The notes under the pieces are model-generated. The model was given only the letters and a program-made list of their open reading frames with translations, had not been told where the DNA came from and made no database searches. Positions 41,068 through 52,588 of a stretch of 64,000 nt of DNA are shown in pieces. This DNA is from Trichomonas vaginalis G3 (Eukaryota; Parabasalia; Trichomonadida; Trichomonadidae). Numbering within the stretch: the stretch's first letter is position 1; each line of letters starts with the position of its first letter. The stretch spans positions 39,011,660 through 39,075,659 of the forward strand of contig NC_067206.1 of NCBI RefSeq assembly GCF_026262505.1, given 5' to 3'. Position numbers and translations under genes: made by a program.

Positions 41068-42805
41068 ATGATTAAACAACAGCAACCACAGCAACTTAAG
41101 GCACAAAGCACCCAGGTCCTTCAGACCATTACATACGCCATATGCATATAATTCAAAGACGGCAGAACAAACGCAAAGGTTGAAATATGGAGATTTGGAG
41201 ATAGTATTGAAAAATGACCGTTTCGAATTCGTTTGCAAAGGTGGTGCAGTGATATCAAATATAAAAGAAATTTTATTTATGAATTCAAAAATTAAAGGAA
41301 TAACGGATGATATAACATCAATTCCACCAGAAGAACAAAGATATTACGCATTAAATGCATTTCCTAAAGTTTTGAAGATTGGAAGATTTAATTTAAATGA
41401 GGAATTCATAGAAGGTTTCCTAAACGACATAATGAAGAAAGCAGATAAAACATATGTTAACGATGAGTTAAATAAGAAGGCAAATTTGGTTTATGTTGAT
41501 GAAAAAGATAATGAAATTAAAGAAAAGGTTGAATGGTATCATGAATGGACATTTGAGACTTTTAAAGTTAAAGCTGATACAGGATGGGTTTCGGGATGTT
41601 TAGACCTTAAAGCGGATAAAACATATGTTAACGATGAGTTAGAGAAGAAAGCAGATAAACATATGTTAACGATGAGTTAGAGAAGAAAGCAGATAAAACA
41701 TATGTTAACGATGAGTTAGAGAAGAAAGCAGATAAAACATATGTTAACGATGAGTTAGAGAAGAAAGCAGAAACAATGTTAACGAAATATACCAAAGTTT
41801 GATAGGAACAACAAAAATATATTGAAACTATTGTTGGTGACTTTTCTGTCAATGAAGAAAATAAATTTTTAGATGGCAGTTTGTACAGTCCTTAAAAATG
41901 GTACACGGGTGTAAACTCATTCCGAAAAATAACAATGAAATGTATGTAAGCTATAAAAAGAATAATGGTACACAAGTTAAAGTTCCATTAGACAACAACT
42001 GCTACTTAAACTTATATGGAGACGAACAAAAGAAATATTTAAGAGTTTATGAAATGTAGATATGACATTGCCTGACCCAGCTCCAGCCACCATATTATTA
42101 TGACTATGGAGATGACGACAGAACACCACATGTAGATGAACAAAAGCTAACATTATATTTAGATTATTATAGATATAAAAGATATAATGCAATAGAAAAA
42201 CGAGAATAGTATATTATTATACAGATGACAGAAATAAATATTATATCAAGATTTTACCTACCCTGAAAACATAAGATTATATTATAAAAAATATCCGACA
42301 CAAACCAGAAGAAAACCTGAAATAGTTTGCACTATATTTTAAGTTCAAAAGAGACAATCCTATAATATCTCATATGTTTGATTTAATGAACCCAGTAGTT
42401 CTATTTATACATCTAGGATGCAAGAGTCCTCAAGTAATGTTTGGTGTTGGTGCATGGGAACAAATAGTCGACAGGTTTTTGTATTGTGCAAACTCTTCAA
42501 AGGAAACAGGCGGAAGTAAAACGATTTCAGGTGAAAATTTACCTGCACACAGTCATTACATAGATTTAAGTACATCTCAAGCAGGTTGGCATAGGCATAG
42601 ATATTGGGATTAGTCAGGAATGACAAAAGGTAAAGGATATGATGTTAAAGACAACGTTAAGTTTGCTATAAATTGTTACTGGAGTGACACTCAGGGAGAA
42701 GGAAACCATACACATTTCGTTTCAGGATATACGCAAACAACGGGACAAGGTAAAGACTACATGCCACCTTACATGACAGTTTACGCATGGTATAGAGTTC
42801 AATGA
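41068..42805 (+). pseudogene. Fibre-like protein with phage tail-collar-type tip
   Basis: The shaft part contains tandem 13-residue units (KADKTYVNDELEK, about 41440-41770), like trimeric coiled-coil fibre shafts. The tip part reads GAWEQIVDRFLYCANSSKET, GENLPAHSHYIDL, AGWHRHRYW, GNHTHFVSGYTQTTGQG and MPPYMTVYAWYRV. This is the metal-binding HxH collar/fibre-tip signature seen in phage short tail fibres and gp10-like baseplate proteins. A receptor-binding role is inferred. The region has about four or more breaks. Confidence 0.65.
41435..41775 (+). repeat. 39-bp tandem units in the fibre gene
   Basis: AAAGCAGATAAAACATATGT plus TAACGATGAGTTAGAGAAG recurs about five times, encoding the 13-residue shaft repeat. 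Near-identical DNA copies suggest recent expansion. Confidence 0.8.
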
Positions 42806-42916
42806 ACGCTCAATGTTTGTGAAACAAACTTTAGAACGGACTGAAAGTCCTGGAAATTTGATGCAGCCCAAAATAAGATTTTATAAATTGCATATTTGAC
42901 GTAAATTTATTTCCCA

Positions 42917-43034
42917 GTTATTCAATAATTAATTATTTTTGAAGAACTGAAGGTGTCACTACGTCACCATGTGTCACTCGGTTATTTAACTTCTCTGAAA
43001 AAATGAGACAACATGACATTTTGACAACAACATA
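42917..43034 (+). repeat. GTGTCACTACGTCACC intergenic module, copy 1
   Basis: TTATTCAATAATTAATTATT leads into GAAGGTGTCACTACGTCACC, ATGTGTCACTCGGTTATTTA and AATGAGACAACATGACATTT. The same module occurs upstream and downstream of the next two genes. Confidence 0.8.
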
Positions 43035-43111
43035 GGAAATTTGATGTAGTCCAAAAATAAAGTTAGTTTTAAAATTATTTTTATTTTTTTATTTTGTATG
43101 TAAAGACAGTA

Positions 43112-43777
43112 ATGTCAGTCGAAGCAAAAACATTCACGAACAAATCTAATGTCGAAACATTCACAAAAGGCACTTATAATGGTATTTAAGTCTTACGTAG
43201 AGACAAGGATGGTTACATTAATGCAACAAAGATGGCAAGAGAAGCGGGAAGGTTAAACCATTTAAACAGATTTCTCAATAGTACTAAAATGCAGGAAATT
43301 CTCGAGTTTTGGATGAAAGAATACGGTCGAGCCAAAAGTGGCTCGACCTCAAAACGAGCATTTTATGAGCTTACTAAGGGTGTTATAAATGAATTCAAAG
43401 GTATTTACATACATCCTGACCTCGTTCATTTTGTTGCTGAATGGTGCTCTGTAAAGTATGCATTTTATGTCAAAGATATTATGGACTCCATAGACAAGAA
43501 AGTTCATGAGAAATTAGATGAAGAAGAACTCGAAGATACAGTGGAGAATGCTAAACCTTTGTTCGAACAAGAAGTTAGGAAAATGCACGAAAAACAATTA
43601 GAACATGAACGTGAGATGTGTTATGGTTATAGAGATTCCCCATACGAACTAGACCAATGGGAACAAGAAGATTTAAAGAGAGAATTTAGAGAATATGAAC
43701 TCGCTAAGATAGCATTTGAAGCTGCAGAAAAGAAGTTAAAAGTTTGGGGGTCGTTTGTACAAAAATATTGTGAGTAA
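43112..43777 (+). pseudogene. KilA-N domain protein
   Basis: RRDKDGYINATKMAREAGRL, RFLNSTKMQEILEFW, and KGIYIHPDLVHFVAEWCSVKYAF form a full KilA-N domain. A helical charged C-terminus (about residues 130-220) follows. KilA-N proteins bind DNA in phages and large DNA viruses. The gene sits between two intergenic modules behind a TTTTTATTTTGTATG leader. The copy has about one break. Confidence 0.7.
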
Positions 43778-43849
43778 ATGAACCATTTATTTTTGTCATT
43801 AACGACCAAAAATATGATGTTATCGTCATGTTATCGTTAATGGTTTCGG

Positions 43850-44412
43850 GTTATTCAATAATTAATTATTTTTGAAGAACTGAAGGTGTCACTACGTCAC
43901 CATGTGTCACTCGGTTATTTAACTTCTCTGAAAAAATGAGACAACATGACATTTTGACAACATCACTGGAAATATGATGTTATCGTCATGTTATCGTTAA
44001 TGGTTTCGGGTTATTCAATAATTAATTATTTTTGAAGAACTGAAGGTGTCACTACGTCACCATGTGTCACTCGGTTATTTAACTTCTCTGAAAAAATGAG
44101 ACAACATGACATTTTGACAACATCACTGGAAATATGATGTTATCGTCATGTTATCGTTAATGGTTTCGGGTTATTCAATAATTAATTATTTTTGAAGAAC
44201 TGAAGGTGTCACTACGTCACCATGTGTCACTCGGTTAATTAACTTCTCTGAAAAAATGAGACAACATGACATCTTGACAACACGGGGGGATTAATGAGGA
44301 AGGCACTTATGAAGCATTTTTGAATAACTGAAGGTGTCACTACGTCACCATGTGTCACTCGGTTATTTAACTTCTCTGAAAAATGATGACAACATGACAT
44401 TTTGACAACATC
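43850..44412 (+). repeat. Tandem intergenic modules, period 162 bp
   Basis: Four copies (starting about 43850, 44012, 44174, 44318) carry GAAGGTGTCACTACGTCACC and the GTTATCGTCATGTTATCGTT linker; the last copy lacks part of the leader. They end 70 bp before the primase-helicase start. No gene lies in this block. Confidence 0.85.
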
Positions 44413-44483
44413 ACTGGAAATATGATGCAGTCCAAAAATAAAGTTAGTTTTAAAATTATTTTTATTTTTTTATTCCTATATAA

Positions 44484-46796
44484 ATGACAGCAACAAACAA
44501 CAACAGCAACTATATTGTTTCTGATGAAAAAGTTATTGATTCATTAGTTGAGGAATTAGTTATGGCAGAAACTAAAACCCTCAACGAAAGAATTGGTGAA
44601 AACATGATTGATTTACACAACTACCTCAAACATGATGGAGGAAGAGGAAGGAAAACTGGTATGGCTTTATTAGTAAATAAAATATCAAATTTAACGATTA
44701 TAGATGTTGATATCAATAAATCGTACAATGATGAACTTAAAGAAACAGTTAGAAAAGACATTCTATCAAAACTTTCGGATAAAGATGTTATCGTTAAAAC
44801 CGCTTCAGGAGGTCTTCACATTTATTGCAACACTAATTTCTTCTATGCAGTTTCGAACAGAATGATTAAATGTTATTCCTGCAATGATTATGATATTGAT
44901 ATCATGACTTCTATTGATGATTCAAAGCGTTCATTAGTGGTTATGGCGGATTCAAGAGTTCGCAAGAATGCAACAGAACCAATCAATACATACTCATTCA
45001 TTCGTGGAAGTTACGATTCAACATTAACCAGAACAGTGAATGATATATTAAATGATTTGAATATTAAGGTAAGAGTTGAACAAAAGAACGAAGAAATAAA
45101 GAGTATAATGAATGAAAACAAAGATGTAAACAGTGACGATAAACTAGCTCAAAGCATAGTTGATGGCATCTGTGATTTTGAAGTACATAATGACGGTGGA
45201 AACATGAATTTAGAAAAAGAAGTTACATTATTCACACTGTTTCAAGCAATTAATTCGTTACCTAATCATTTAATTAATGAAGCATACGATAACGTTTATA
45301 ACTTCTGCAATTTAACTGAAAATGCAAAAAGTAATTTTGAAAAAGCACGTGGTAGATATGCACATTTAATGACTTCTCCATTTGTTTTGGTGAAGATTCT
45401 AAAACTATATCAAAAGGAATATTATGATGAATATGTTTTACCTTTATTACGTAAGCCAAAAATAGCATTTGATATCAAACTTGATGACTCGTTTTTGATA
45501 ACAGATATTAGACACAAGGCTGAAAATCATCAGTATAAAAACAGTTCTGAAGTAATTGAGGATTTATCACGTGTAATCCGTTTTGTAGATTGTGGAAATA
45601 AATATTTCATTCAAAAAGATTACAACATACACGACAAAATGAATCAAATATCATTCGTTCTTCAATCAAACATGAAAGAGTCACTCAAAATGATTAAATT
45701 ATTTAAAGAAGAAGGTAAAACAATAACAGCATGGGATGTACTACTAAATCAATTATCCTCATTAACCGTTAAGGGTGTTTGCTTTAAATCTGATTCCCCA
45801 GATGTTTTCTCAACGTTTCAAGGTTATAAATACAACGTTCTCGAAAAACCAGATTACTCAAAAATTGAGATGTTTATGAATTTCATTAAAGAAGCCATTT
45901 GTGATAATAATGATGAAGTGTATAAATACCTTCTCGGCTGGATTGCATCAATGATTCAACATCCTGGAATCAAGAATGAAACAGCAATTATTTTGAAAGG
46001 ACTTCAGGGAACAGGTAAAAACAGATTTACAGACATTATTTCTGAACTCCTCGCTGGTTATTCATGTAAAAACATTACCGAAATATGTGAGCTAACGGGT
46101 AATTTCAATTCAGTAGTTGAAAATAAAATGCTTCTTGTACTTAATGAACTCAAGAATGTTGGTGAAGATAGACTCGCAAACTTCAACGCTTTGAAATCAA
46201 TTATTACGGATAATGAGATTAGAATTAATGAAAAGAATCAACCCAGAAGAACTGCTCAGAATGTTGCAAACTTCATTTTCGTAACTAACAATGTTTACCC
46301 TGTCAAAATTGAAGTTGGAGACAGAAGATACGTAGTTTTAAGGGTTAATGGTAAATTCAAGGGTCAATTTGATTACTTCAAGAATTTGATGAATTCACGC
46401 ACAAAGGAATTTTATGATAATTTACTGACGTATTTTATCAATTACGACCTTTCATCATTTAATGTACGAATCATACCGATGACTGAAGCCAAACAAGATT
46501 TAATTGAATTATCAACAAATCCTTTAGATGTATGGATAAATACACATTATGATGAATTGTGTGCAGGTATGATGTGTAAAAATGCTCTATTCTGCAAACC
46601 GTCAGACATGAAAGACAAAAACTTTCAAATGAGCATTAAAGATAAATGTGATAAGAAACAGAGAAGAATAGATGGTAAACAAACATGGTGTTATGTTTTG
46701 AAAGAAGAAATGAAAGGATTATATAAACAGGTTGAACCAAACGATGATGAGGATTCATTTACTGATGATGAAATACCCGTAAATGAAGCTTTATAA
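44484..46796 (+). CDS. Primase-helicase (AEP-like primase plus SF3 helicase)
   Basis: A single open frame of 770 residues starts in TATAAATG. The N-terminal part has a primase-like fold: LTIIDVDINKS (acidic pair, about residues 70-80), KTASGGLHIYC (about 112-122) and DYDIDIMTS. The C-terminal part is an SF3 helicase: Walker A GLQGTGKN (about 508-515), Walker B MLLVLNEL, then ANFIFVTNNVYPVKIEVGDR. Such proteins prime and unwind DNA during replication of viruses and plasmids. The SF3 part matches the family-2 helicase at 6076-7265. Confidence 0.85.
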   Translation: MTATNNNSNYIVSDEKVIDSLVEELVMAETKTLNERIGENMIDLHNYLKHDGGRGRKTGMALLVNKISNLTIIDVDINKSYNDELKETVRKDILSKLSDKDVIVKTASGGLHIYCNTNFFYAVSNRMIKCYSCNDYDIDIMTSIDDSKRSLVVMADSRVRKNATEPINTYSFIRGSYDSTLTRTVNDILNDLNIKVRVEQKNEEIKSIMNENKDVNSDDKLAQSIVDGICDFEVHNDGGNMNLEKEVTLFTLFQAINSLPNHLINEAYDNVYNFCNLTENAKSNFEKARGRYAHLMTSPFVLVKILKLYQKEYYDEYVLPLLRKPKIAFDIKLDDSFLITDIRHKAENHQYKNSSEVIEDLSRVIRFVDCGNKYFIQKDYNIHDKMNQISFVLQSNMKESLKMIKLFKEEGKTITAWDVLLNQLSSLTVKGVCFKSDSPDVFSTFQGYKYNVLEKPDYSKIEMFMNFIKEAICDNNDEVYKYLLGWIASMIQHPGIKNETAIILKGLQGTGKNRFTDIISELLAGYSCKNITEICELTGNFNSVVENKMLLVLNELKNVGEDRLANFNALKSIITDNEIRINEKNQPRRTAQNVANFIFVTNNVYPVKIEVGDRRYVVLRVNGKFKGQFDYFKNLMNSRTKEFYDNLLTYFINYDLSSFNVRIIPMTEAKQDLIELSTNPLDVWINTHYDELCAGMMCKNALFCKPSDMKDKNFQMSIKDKCDKKQRRIDGKQTWCYVLKEEMKGLYKQVEPNDDEDSFTDDEIPVNEAL

Positions 46797-46827
46797 AGTA
46801 TGATTGGAATTTATTTTTGCATTAATC

Positions 46828-46954
46828 CCCCCGTGTTGTCAAAATGTCATATTGTCTCATTTTTTCAGAGAAGTTAATTAACCGAGTGACACATGGTGAC
46901 GTAGTGACACCTTCAGTTCTTCAAAAATAATTAATTATTGAATAACCCGAAACC
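46828..46954 (-). repeat. Inverted copy of the intergenic module
   Basis: The reverse complement of the 162-bp module lies just after the primase-helicase stop. The gene is therefore bracketed by modules in opposite orientation. Confidence 0.85.
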
Positions 46955-46998
46955 ATTAACGATAACATTACTGATAACAAAATTTTATTTTTATATAA

Positions 46999-47163
46999 AT
47001 GGATACCCCACAAGCTCAAAATTTACCACGAATCATAACAAGGGAGGAAATGATAAAAATGATGCAAAAACTAATTAAAAACAACAAACCACGAAAACCG
47101 AGAAGATGTGGTTATGCAGTAATGATGGAAAGAAGAACCCAGAAGGGTTCGGGAAACCATTGA
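46999..47163 (+). CDS. Small basic protein, 54 aa
   Basis: MDTPQAQNLPRIITREEMIK starts in TATAAATG and ends in an Arg/Lys-rich tail (NNKPRKPRRCGYAVMMERR). It could bind DNA, as viral core peptides do, but this is a guess. It is the last rightward gene before the convergent half. Confidence 0.45.
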   Translation: MDTPQAQNLPRIITREEMIKMMQKLIKNNKPRKPRRCGYAVMMERRTQKGSGNH

Positions 47164-47180
47164 CGGAAGAGGAATAAAAA

Positions 47181-47453
47181 TTAAATTTGGATTGAGTTTA
47201 AAAATTCATCTTTATTAAATTCATCTCTTCCAATCAATTTATTTATTCTATTAAATTCTTTTATTTTTGCTTCACTCAGTTTAAGGATTGAACGGTAAGT
47301 TTTTAATTTTTCTATTATTTCTTTCCTCTCTTGATCGTTTTCAGCCCCACCACATTGCGGCTTCTTTTTGTAATAGCATATTTTTGATTTAATTCTGTTT
47401 AGTTTCTTTTTATATTCATCGTCTGGACTCTTGGCTGCTTCGTTGTCACTCAT
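47181..47453 (-). CDS. Small charged helical protein, 90 aa
   Basis: MSDNEAAKSPDDEYKKKLNR followed by Lys/Glu-rich helices with a KKKPQCGG turn. It is open and faces the preceding basic ORF tail to tail with a 17-bp gap. No family is recognised. Confidence 0.45.
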   Translation of the reverse strand: MSDNEAAKSPDDEYKKKLNRIKSKICYYKKKPQCGGAENDQERKEIIEKLKTYRSILKLSEAKIKEFNRINKLIGRDEFNKDEFLNSIQI

Positions 47454-47473
47454 TTCTTACGAAATAAAAAAAA

Positions 47474-48205
47474 TTAAATATTATTTAAATATAATGGAGT
47501 AATAAAATAAATCGGAATTTCTATTAATTTATTGTTAACCTCAACTAATGCATTACCGTTAATATATCTAACAAATTCAGCTATTGTGTCAAATCTTCGT
47601 CTTCTTTTTGTCATTGATTTATCAGTTTTTCCATAATCGAGATGAATCAAAACTTTATCCCCTTGTTTAAAATTCATGAGCCCCGAATTAATTTGTTCAC
47701 GTTTAACATCATTTAACCTTTCCATTTCTATTATTTATCATTTTTCATTTCCATTGGTTTCATGTTTATAGTTCTATGCATGTATTATTGTAATAATATA
47801 CTAACTGCTGTATGATGGAGTCATGATTTCCATCCCAGTATATCTGACCGTTAACCCCTAACGCATCTCTAAGAGTTCTCATTACCGCATCAACTATTTT
47901 ATTATGAAACGTATATGGAGAAGATGAAAAGTAAAAATTAATTTGTGGGAAATAATGAGCCATAGCTGCCTGAAATCCTTTATCACCATCACCCCTTATA
48001 TTATCTACTCTTTCATGATCTAGTAAGTATTGTATAGCTCTTCTTGTTTCCTGTTCTGTTTTCCCTTTCACTGGAATGCAATATAAATATCTAGTGTTAA
48101 TGTTAATGGCAAATAAATAAGTAACGTTTCCTTTTGAATATTCCAGATGATCGATTTCGTATGAATATGGATATGGTGCAAATGAAGGGCGACCAAATTT
48201 TTCCT
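47474..48205 (-). pseudogene. Polinton integrase (RNase H-fold DDE type)
   Basis: The catalytic-core text includes EIDHLEYS, YLFAINININTRYLYCIPV, RGDGDKGFQAAM, SSSPYTFHNKIVDAVMRTLR and IQQLVYYYNNT, the order seen in retroviral-like integrases of Polintons. The C-terminal region (FKQGDKVLIHLDYGKTDKSM, then FDTIAEFVRYINGNALVEVN) is an SH3/chromodomain-like tail. It inserts the element with a 6-bp duplication. The region has about two breaks. Confidence 0.8.
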
Positions 48206-48952
48206 TTAACGGTTGAATTTTCGGGTCAATTGGTTATTTAATATCTTGAAATCCTTTTTAAAATCTTTTTGCTTCTTTAATGTTTGAAATGGATATAATA
48301 AAGTGAATGATGAAGGATTAACTGAAGGAGGAGGAGGTACTGTCGTTGGAGGTTTAATTTTATCTGCTTTGATTTTGGATGATGAAGTTTTGGATTTCAT
48401 TCCTCCTTTCATTAATTCTGGATGTATTCTATTCATTTGTTTTAAATATACTGTATATAAAGGTTTGATATACTTTCCCGCTTCGAGTTTATGTTGAAGG
48501 ATGAATTCCAAAAGTTGATCTTCATTTAAAAGTCGGGCTGAATGTGGTTTAACTAATGAATCATAAATTAAAGCTTGTGCATCACTTATGGTCTGAAGGA
48601 CCTGGGCGTTTTGTTCCTTTGGTTTTTGCGGCTCAGGATTATATAATTTATATAATTCATCAATATCTTCTTCTGTTAATACTTTATTTTTGAAATCTTT
48701 CATTTGTTTAAGTTGTGATTTAGTTTTTCCCTTTATATATTCATTATTTTTAATTTTGTCTTTAATTTTAGAAATTATTTTATCATGATATTTCAAAATT
48801 TCATTTTTATAATATGGATAATAATATTCCATATCATCACCCGTTATATGTGGATCATATTTTTGGAGATATGCTTTTAAATCGTAATAATCAAGAAAAT
48901 TTTGATTAAATACTAAATCATCAATTAAAATTTTTAAATCTACATTATCCAT
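48206..48952 (-). CDS. Uncharacterised protein upstream of integrase
   Basis: MDNVDLKILIDDLVFNQNFL starts in TATAAATG. The protein is helical and Lys-rich, with a low-complexity PPTTVPPPPSV segment and a QLLEFILQHKLEAGKYIKPL part. It directly precedes the integrase region in the same direction and might be an N-terminal extension or partner. No domain is recognised. Confidence 0.5.
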   Translation of the reverse strand: MDNVDLKILIDDLVFNQNFLDYYDLKAYLQKYDPHITGDDMEYYYPYYKNEILKYHDKIISKIKDKIKNNEYIKGKTKSQLKQMKDFKNKVLTEEDIDELYKLYNPEPQKPKEQNAQVLQTISDAQALIYDSLVKPHSARLLNEDQLLEFILQHKLEAGKYIKPLYTVYLKQMNRIHPELMKGGMKSKTSSSKIKADKIKPPTTVPPPPSVNPSSFTLLYPFQTLKKQKDFKKDFKILNNQLTRKFNR

Positions 48953-49077
48953 TTATATAAAAATAAAATAAATGTTTAAGGGTGCCCACCTCTTTGAATC
49001 ATAGTATCAAAACCATTATTAACGGTTCCTTTTGTCTCTTCTGTGGCATTTTATTAAAAATAAAATTTTAAATTGTA

Positions 49078-52000
49078 TTAAATAAATGGCATACAACATC
49101 CATTTTCACAACATACAGCCTTAGTGTGTGCTCCTGTTAATGCAGTCTTACCGATTGTTAAGCGAGTCACCGACCCGTTTTTAAGTTGTAAATTAATATT
49201 CTGACCATCAAATATCACTTTATCATTTATTATATCCAAATAATTTTTAGGTGTTAATTGTTTATTTTGTCGTAAACTAACACCTTTCATTTTTTGTGCA
49301 ATCTTTTTAAAATCACTTCCACCCATTGAACCGTTGAATGATGTATAGCACTTAGGGCATAAAGCAACCATGTTATCACCTTGTTTCTCAATTGCTAAAC
49401 CCAATAACTTCTTCTCATGTGCTTTTTCTTCAGCTTTATTCTTTAATTTAGGTTTAAATTTCTCATCAAAACAGAAGAAATCAAATGGTTCGAATTTGAA
49501 AATGTTTTTATCATAAAATTGTTTATCGGTTACAATTGCTTGAAATGCTTGAGTGTTAGGAAGATTTGGATCGCCAGCGATTGCCCAATAAGATGAATCA
49601 GTATCACCTTCAATGAAATGAAAACGATTAACATTCATGCATTTATACATAAAATCATAAATGAAAACCAAATACCAGTATTTAGCATTATCTAAAGTAA
49701 AGAATGCCTCTTGTAAACATGTTTCACATCTATAAAATCTATCTTTAAGCATCATTTGATACGTATCTTCACCTATTTCTCTTATGTTTTTAAACTTATT
49801 TGACATACATGCAACGCGTGCCTTCTGTGCATTCATTATTTTAGTCTTTGCGTAATTTTGTGTATTCATTGCATCGTAACCATATGATCCATTAAGTGAA
49901 ATCTTGCAAAATAAACTTTTTCCTTTATTTCCTTCTAATTCAGCCTTTTGTCTTTCATTCATAAATTTGTTCGCAAATTCATTAAAACAAGTGTTTTTAG
50001 TAAATGTTAAAATTGATTGAATATCATCGATGACAAAATGAAATCTGTCGATTAGATACCAAAGATAATAAGAAGAAAATGGTTGATATTGGTTGTGTGT
50101 TGATGCTAACTGAGTTAATTTTCTCTGTTTCTGGTCAACTGGTAGATTGTTTGATTTCATGTAATTATACATAAAACTGCCAATTGTTTTTTTCATCTGT
50201 GATAATATCTAAGTTTCTTATTATCGGTAAAAAGTTTATGTAATCATTAATGTATTTTTCATCAATGTGACCCTTTACTTCAGCAACGAATAAAGTATTT
50301 TTCTTCTTAATTATTCCCAGTGCTTTTGCTTTCTTTGTTGCTGTATCACAAATGATAACACCATTCAATCTTCCCGGCATATACATTTTATGGTCAGTAT
50401 ATTGAATGAAATCATGAGGATTAGATGAAAATGATGAAGGATATAATGAATTAAAGTCAACACCAACGAAATGAGTCATAATGTTGGTGGTGTTCTCATT
50501 TGATACAGTTTTAGTTTCTGGACTATATGAAAGTTTATTAATGTGCGTGATTCCTTTAAGATTAACACGATGTTGAACATTTGATAGACCACCAGTAATT
50601 CCATTACGGAGGAATGTATAAGCTTCAACTGAATCTAAAGTCATTGGTAAATTATTTTTTAATGCATAATTTCTTAAATTGATTCTTAAACGTTGCACAT
50701 CTTCATTTTTATATGATTTTACGACATTGCAATAAAACACATTAACTGACAATTTTCTTTAGTATGTGGTTTTTCATTATCGATTCTATCCAATGTTGGT
50801 TTATTTGCATATGTAAACGCTTTACCACACATTTTGCATTTAGATGAAAGGATTAAATCGTGATAGTATTGAAAATCATCCATTGAAACATATTTTTTAG
50901 TATCTCTTTCTGCTTTTTCATTGTTTCTTATATGATTCAATTTTATATTTCCAATACTTTTTCGTTAATTCAAAACTTGATTCTATCTCTTCCTCAGGAT
51001 ATTTTTCATTAGATTAAAGTTTATAGCTAAAGCGTAACGAATCATTGAAGCATTCGATGATAAAGAAAGATTATGAAGCATATCAATTTTATAAACAAAT
51101 GTTTTCTTCAATAATTTTATCAATTGGTGTCAATCATAATTTCAACATCTTTATTGCAATAATGAATAAAATATTCTAATCTATTCTTAAAATTTTTAGC
51201 ATCATTGAGATATATTTGATAATCACTATCTGATATAGTTTCTTGAGTTAATGCTGAATAAAATGAATCTTTCGTGAATGGTTCCACTTTATATAATTCT
51301 TCTTCGTAATTTTCCCATGTGATGAATTGATAAGGGAAAAAGGATTTAACACGTGATTTATTGTTTCCGAAATCTTGAGTGAATTGATCTAATGTCCCAC
51401 CCGCTATATAATTTCTGATGTCAATAAATCTCAATTCATATGGAACGTTTGTTTTCTTTACAATGATTTGCTTAAATTGTGAAGATGAACCCAGCATTGA
51501 TTTTATTTTCCATTTTGTAGTGTTTAAATCACGAAGAATTAAATTTAAATCAAACTTTCCCGAATTAAAACCTATGATATTCACTTTATTGAATTCCTCA
51601 TCTAGAAGTTCTTTAAATGCTTCCTTCTGTTTTTCATTTAATGTATGAGACAAAGTCCCGCCGTTTGCGGCTTCAATAATTCTTCATATTGTTCAATATT
51701 TGATTTAGCAACTAATGAACAGGTTGAAAATAAAAACTCAATCCAATCAGAAATAAAAGAATCACTCGAAGTTAAGCAAAAATTCTTCGTATATGTTTTA
51801 TCATTTAATTTAACCGTTGATGATACCATGAATGGTTTTAAGTAAGCGTTCAAAGTTGCACACTCAGAAAGTTGTAATTCTTCTTTAGTCTCTAATGTTT
51901 CAAAGTCAAAAGTAATATAATATCTTGTCGGTTGATAATATTCCTGCAAATTATGAGCTAATAACCACTGATATATCTTCTGTTTCGTAATATGTGGTGC

Positions 52001-52540
52001 ATATGGTTGCTGTGTCTTTTGCAACTGAACGTCTTGAATTAATCTTCCATTATTTTCTTTACATTTCTCACAATGCTTTAAAAATCTTCTTTGGTTTTTC
52101 CTTTCTGGATCATCACGGATAGAATAAACTTCTTCTTTACAATATGGACAAACCTTATAGCCGGTGAGTGCTTCAACGTCTGTTATTCTGTCAGCGTGAA
52201 GTTTTCCACATGGACTCTGTGTTAATAAAATATTTACTGTTTCAAATTCTGGATCTATCATTATTGTTTCCACTAATGGAAAGTCTACCATATTTATGTC
52301 CACGTCTTCTGGTTGAAGATCACAATAATAGAAATCAATATTAACATTTAACATTCTCGCTAATCTCTCACTTTCTGATGAAATGTCAAACCCTTCATAT
52401 GCATCTATTGCTTCATTTAAATAGCTTCTACGAGTTTTAGGATTAGCACCATCAGGAATGTTATAGAAGCGTTTAAATAACCTTCTACCTTCTGCTCTAA
52501 TTTGATTATCATTCATTTTAGCTGTTCCGTTTTTGTTCAT
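49078..52540 (-). pseudogene. Protein-primed family-B DNA polymerase with HNH insertion
   Basis: All polymerase landmarks are seen in order: Exo I (FDFETLET), Exo II (GFNSGKFDLNL), Exo III (HYCNKDVEIM), HNH-like cysteine segment, motif A (DFNSLYPSSF), motif B (KISLNGSYGYD) and motif C (EGDTDSSYW). A cysteine-rich tail (CPKCYTSFNG, CCENGCCMPF) follows. It replicates the element from terminal-protein-bound ends, as known for the family. Text matches the partial copy at 17526-19703 nearly residue for residue. The gene has about four breaks. Confidence 0.9.
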
Positions 52541-52588
52541 TTATGTAGAATAAAAAATTAAAAAATAAATAAAAATAAAGTTTATTCT

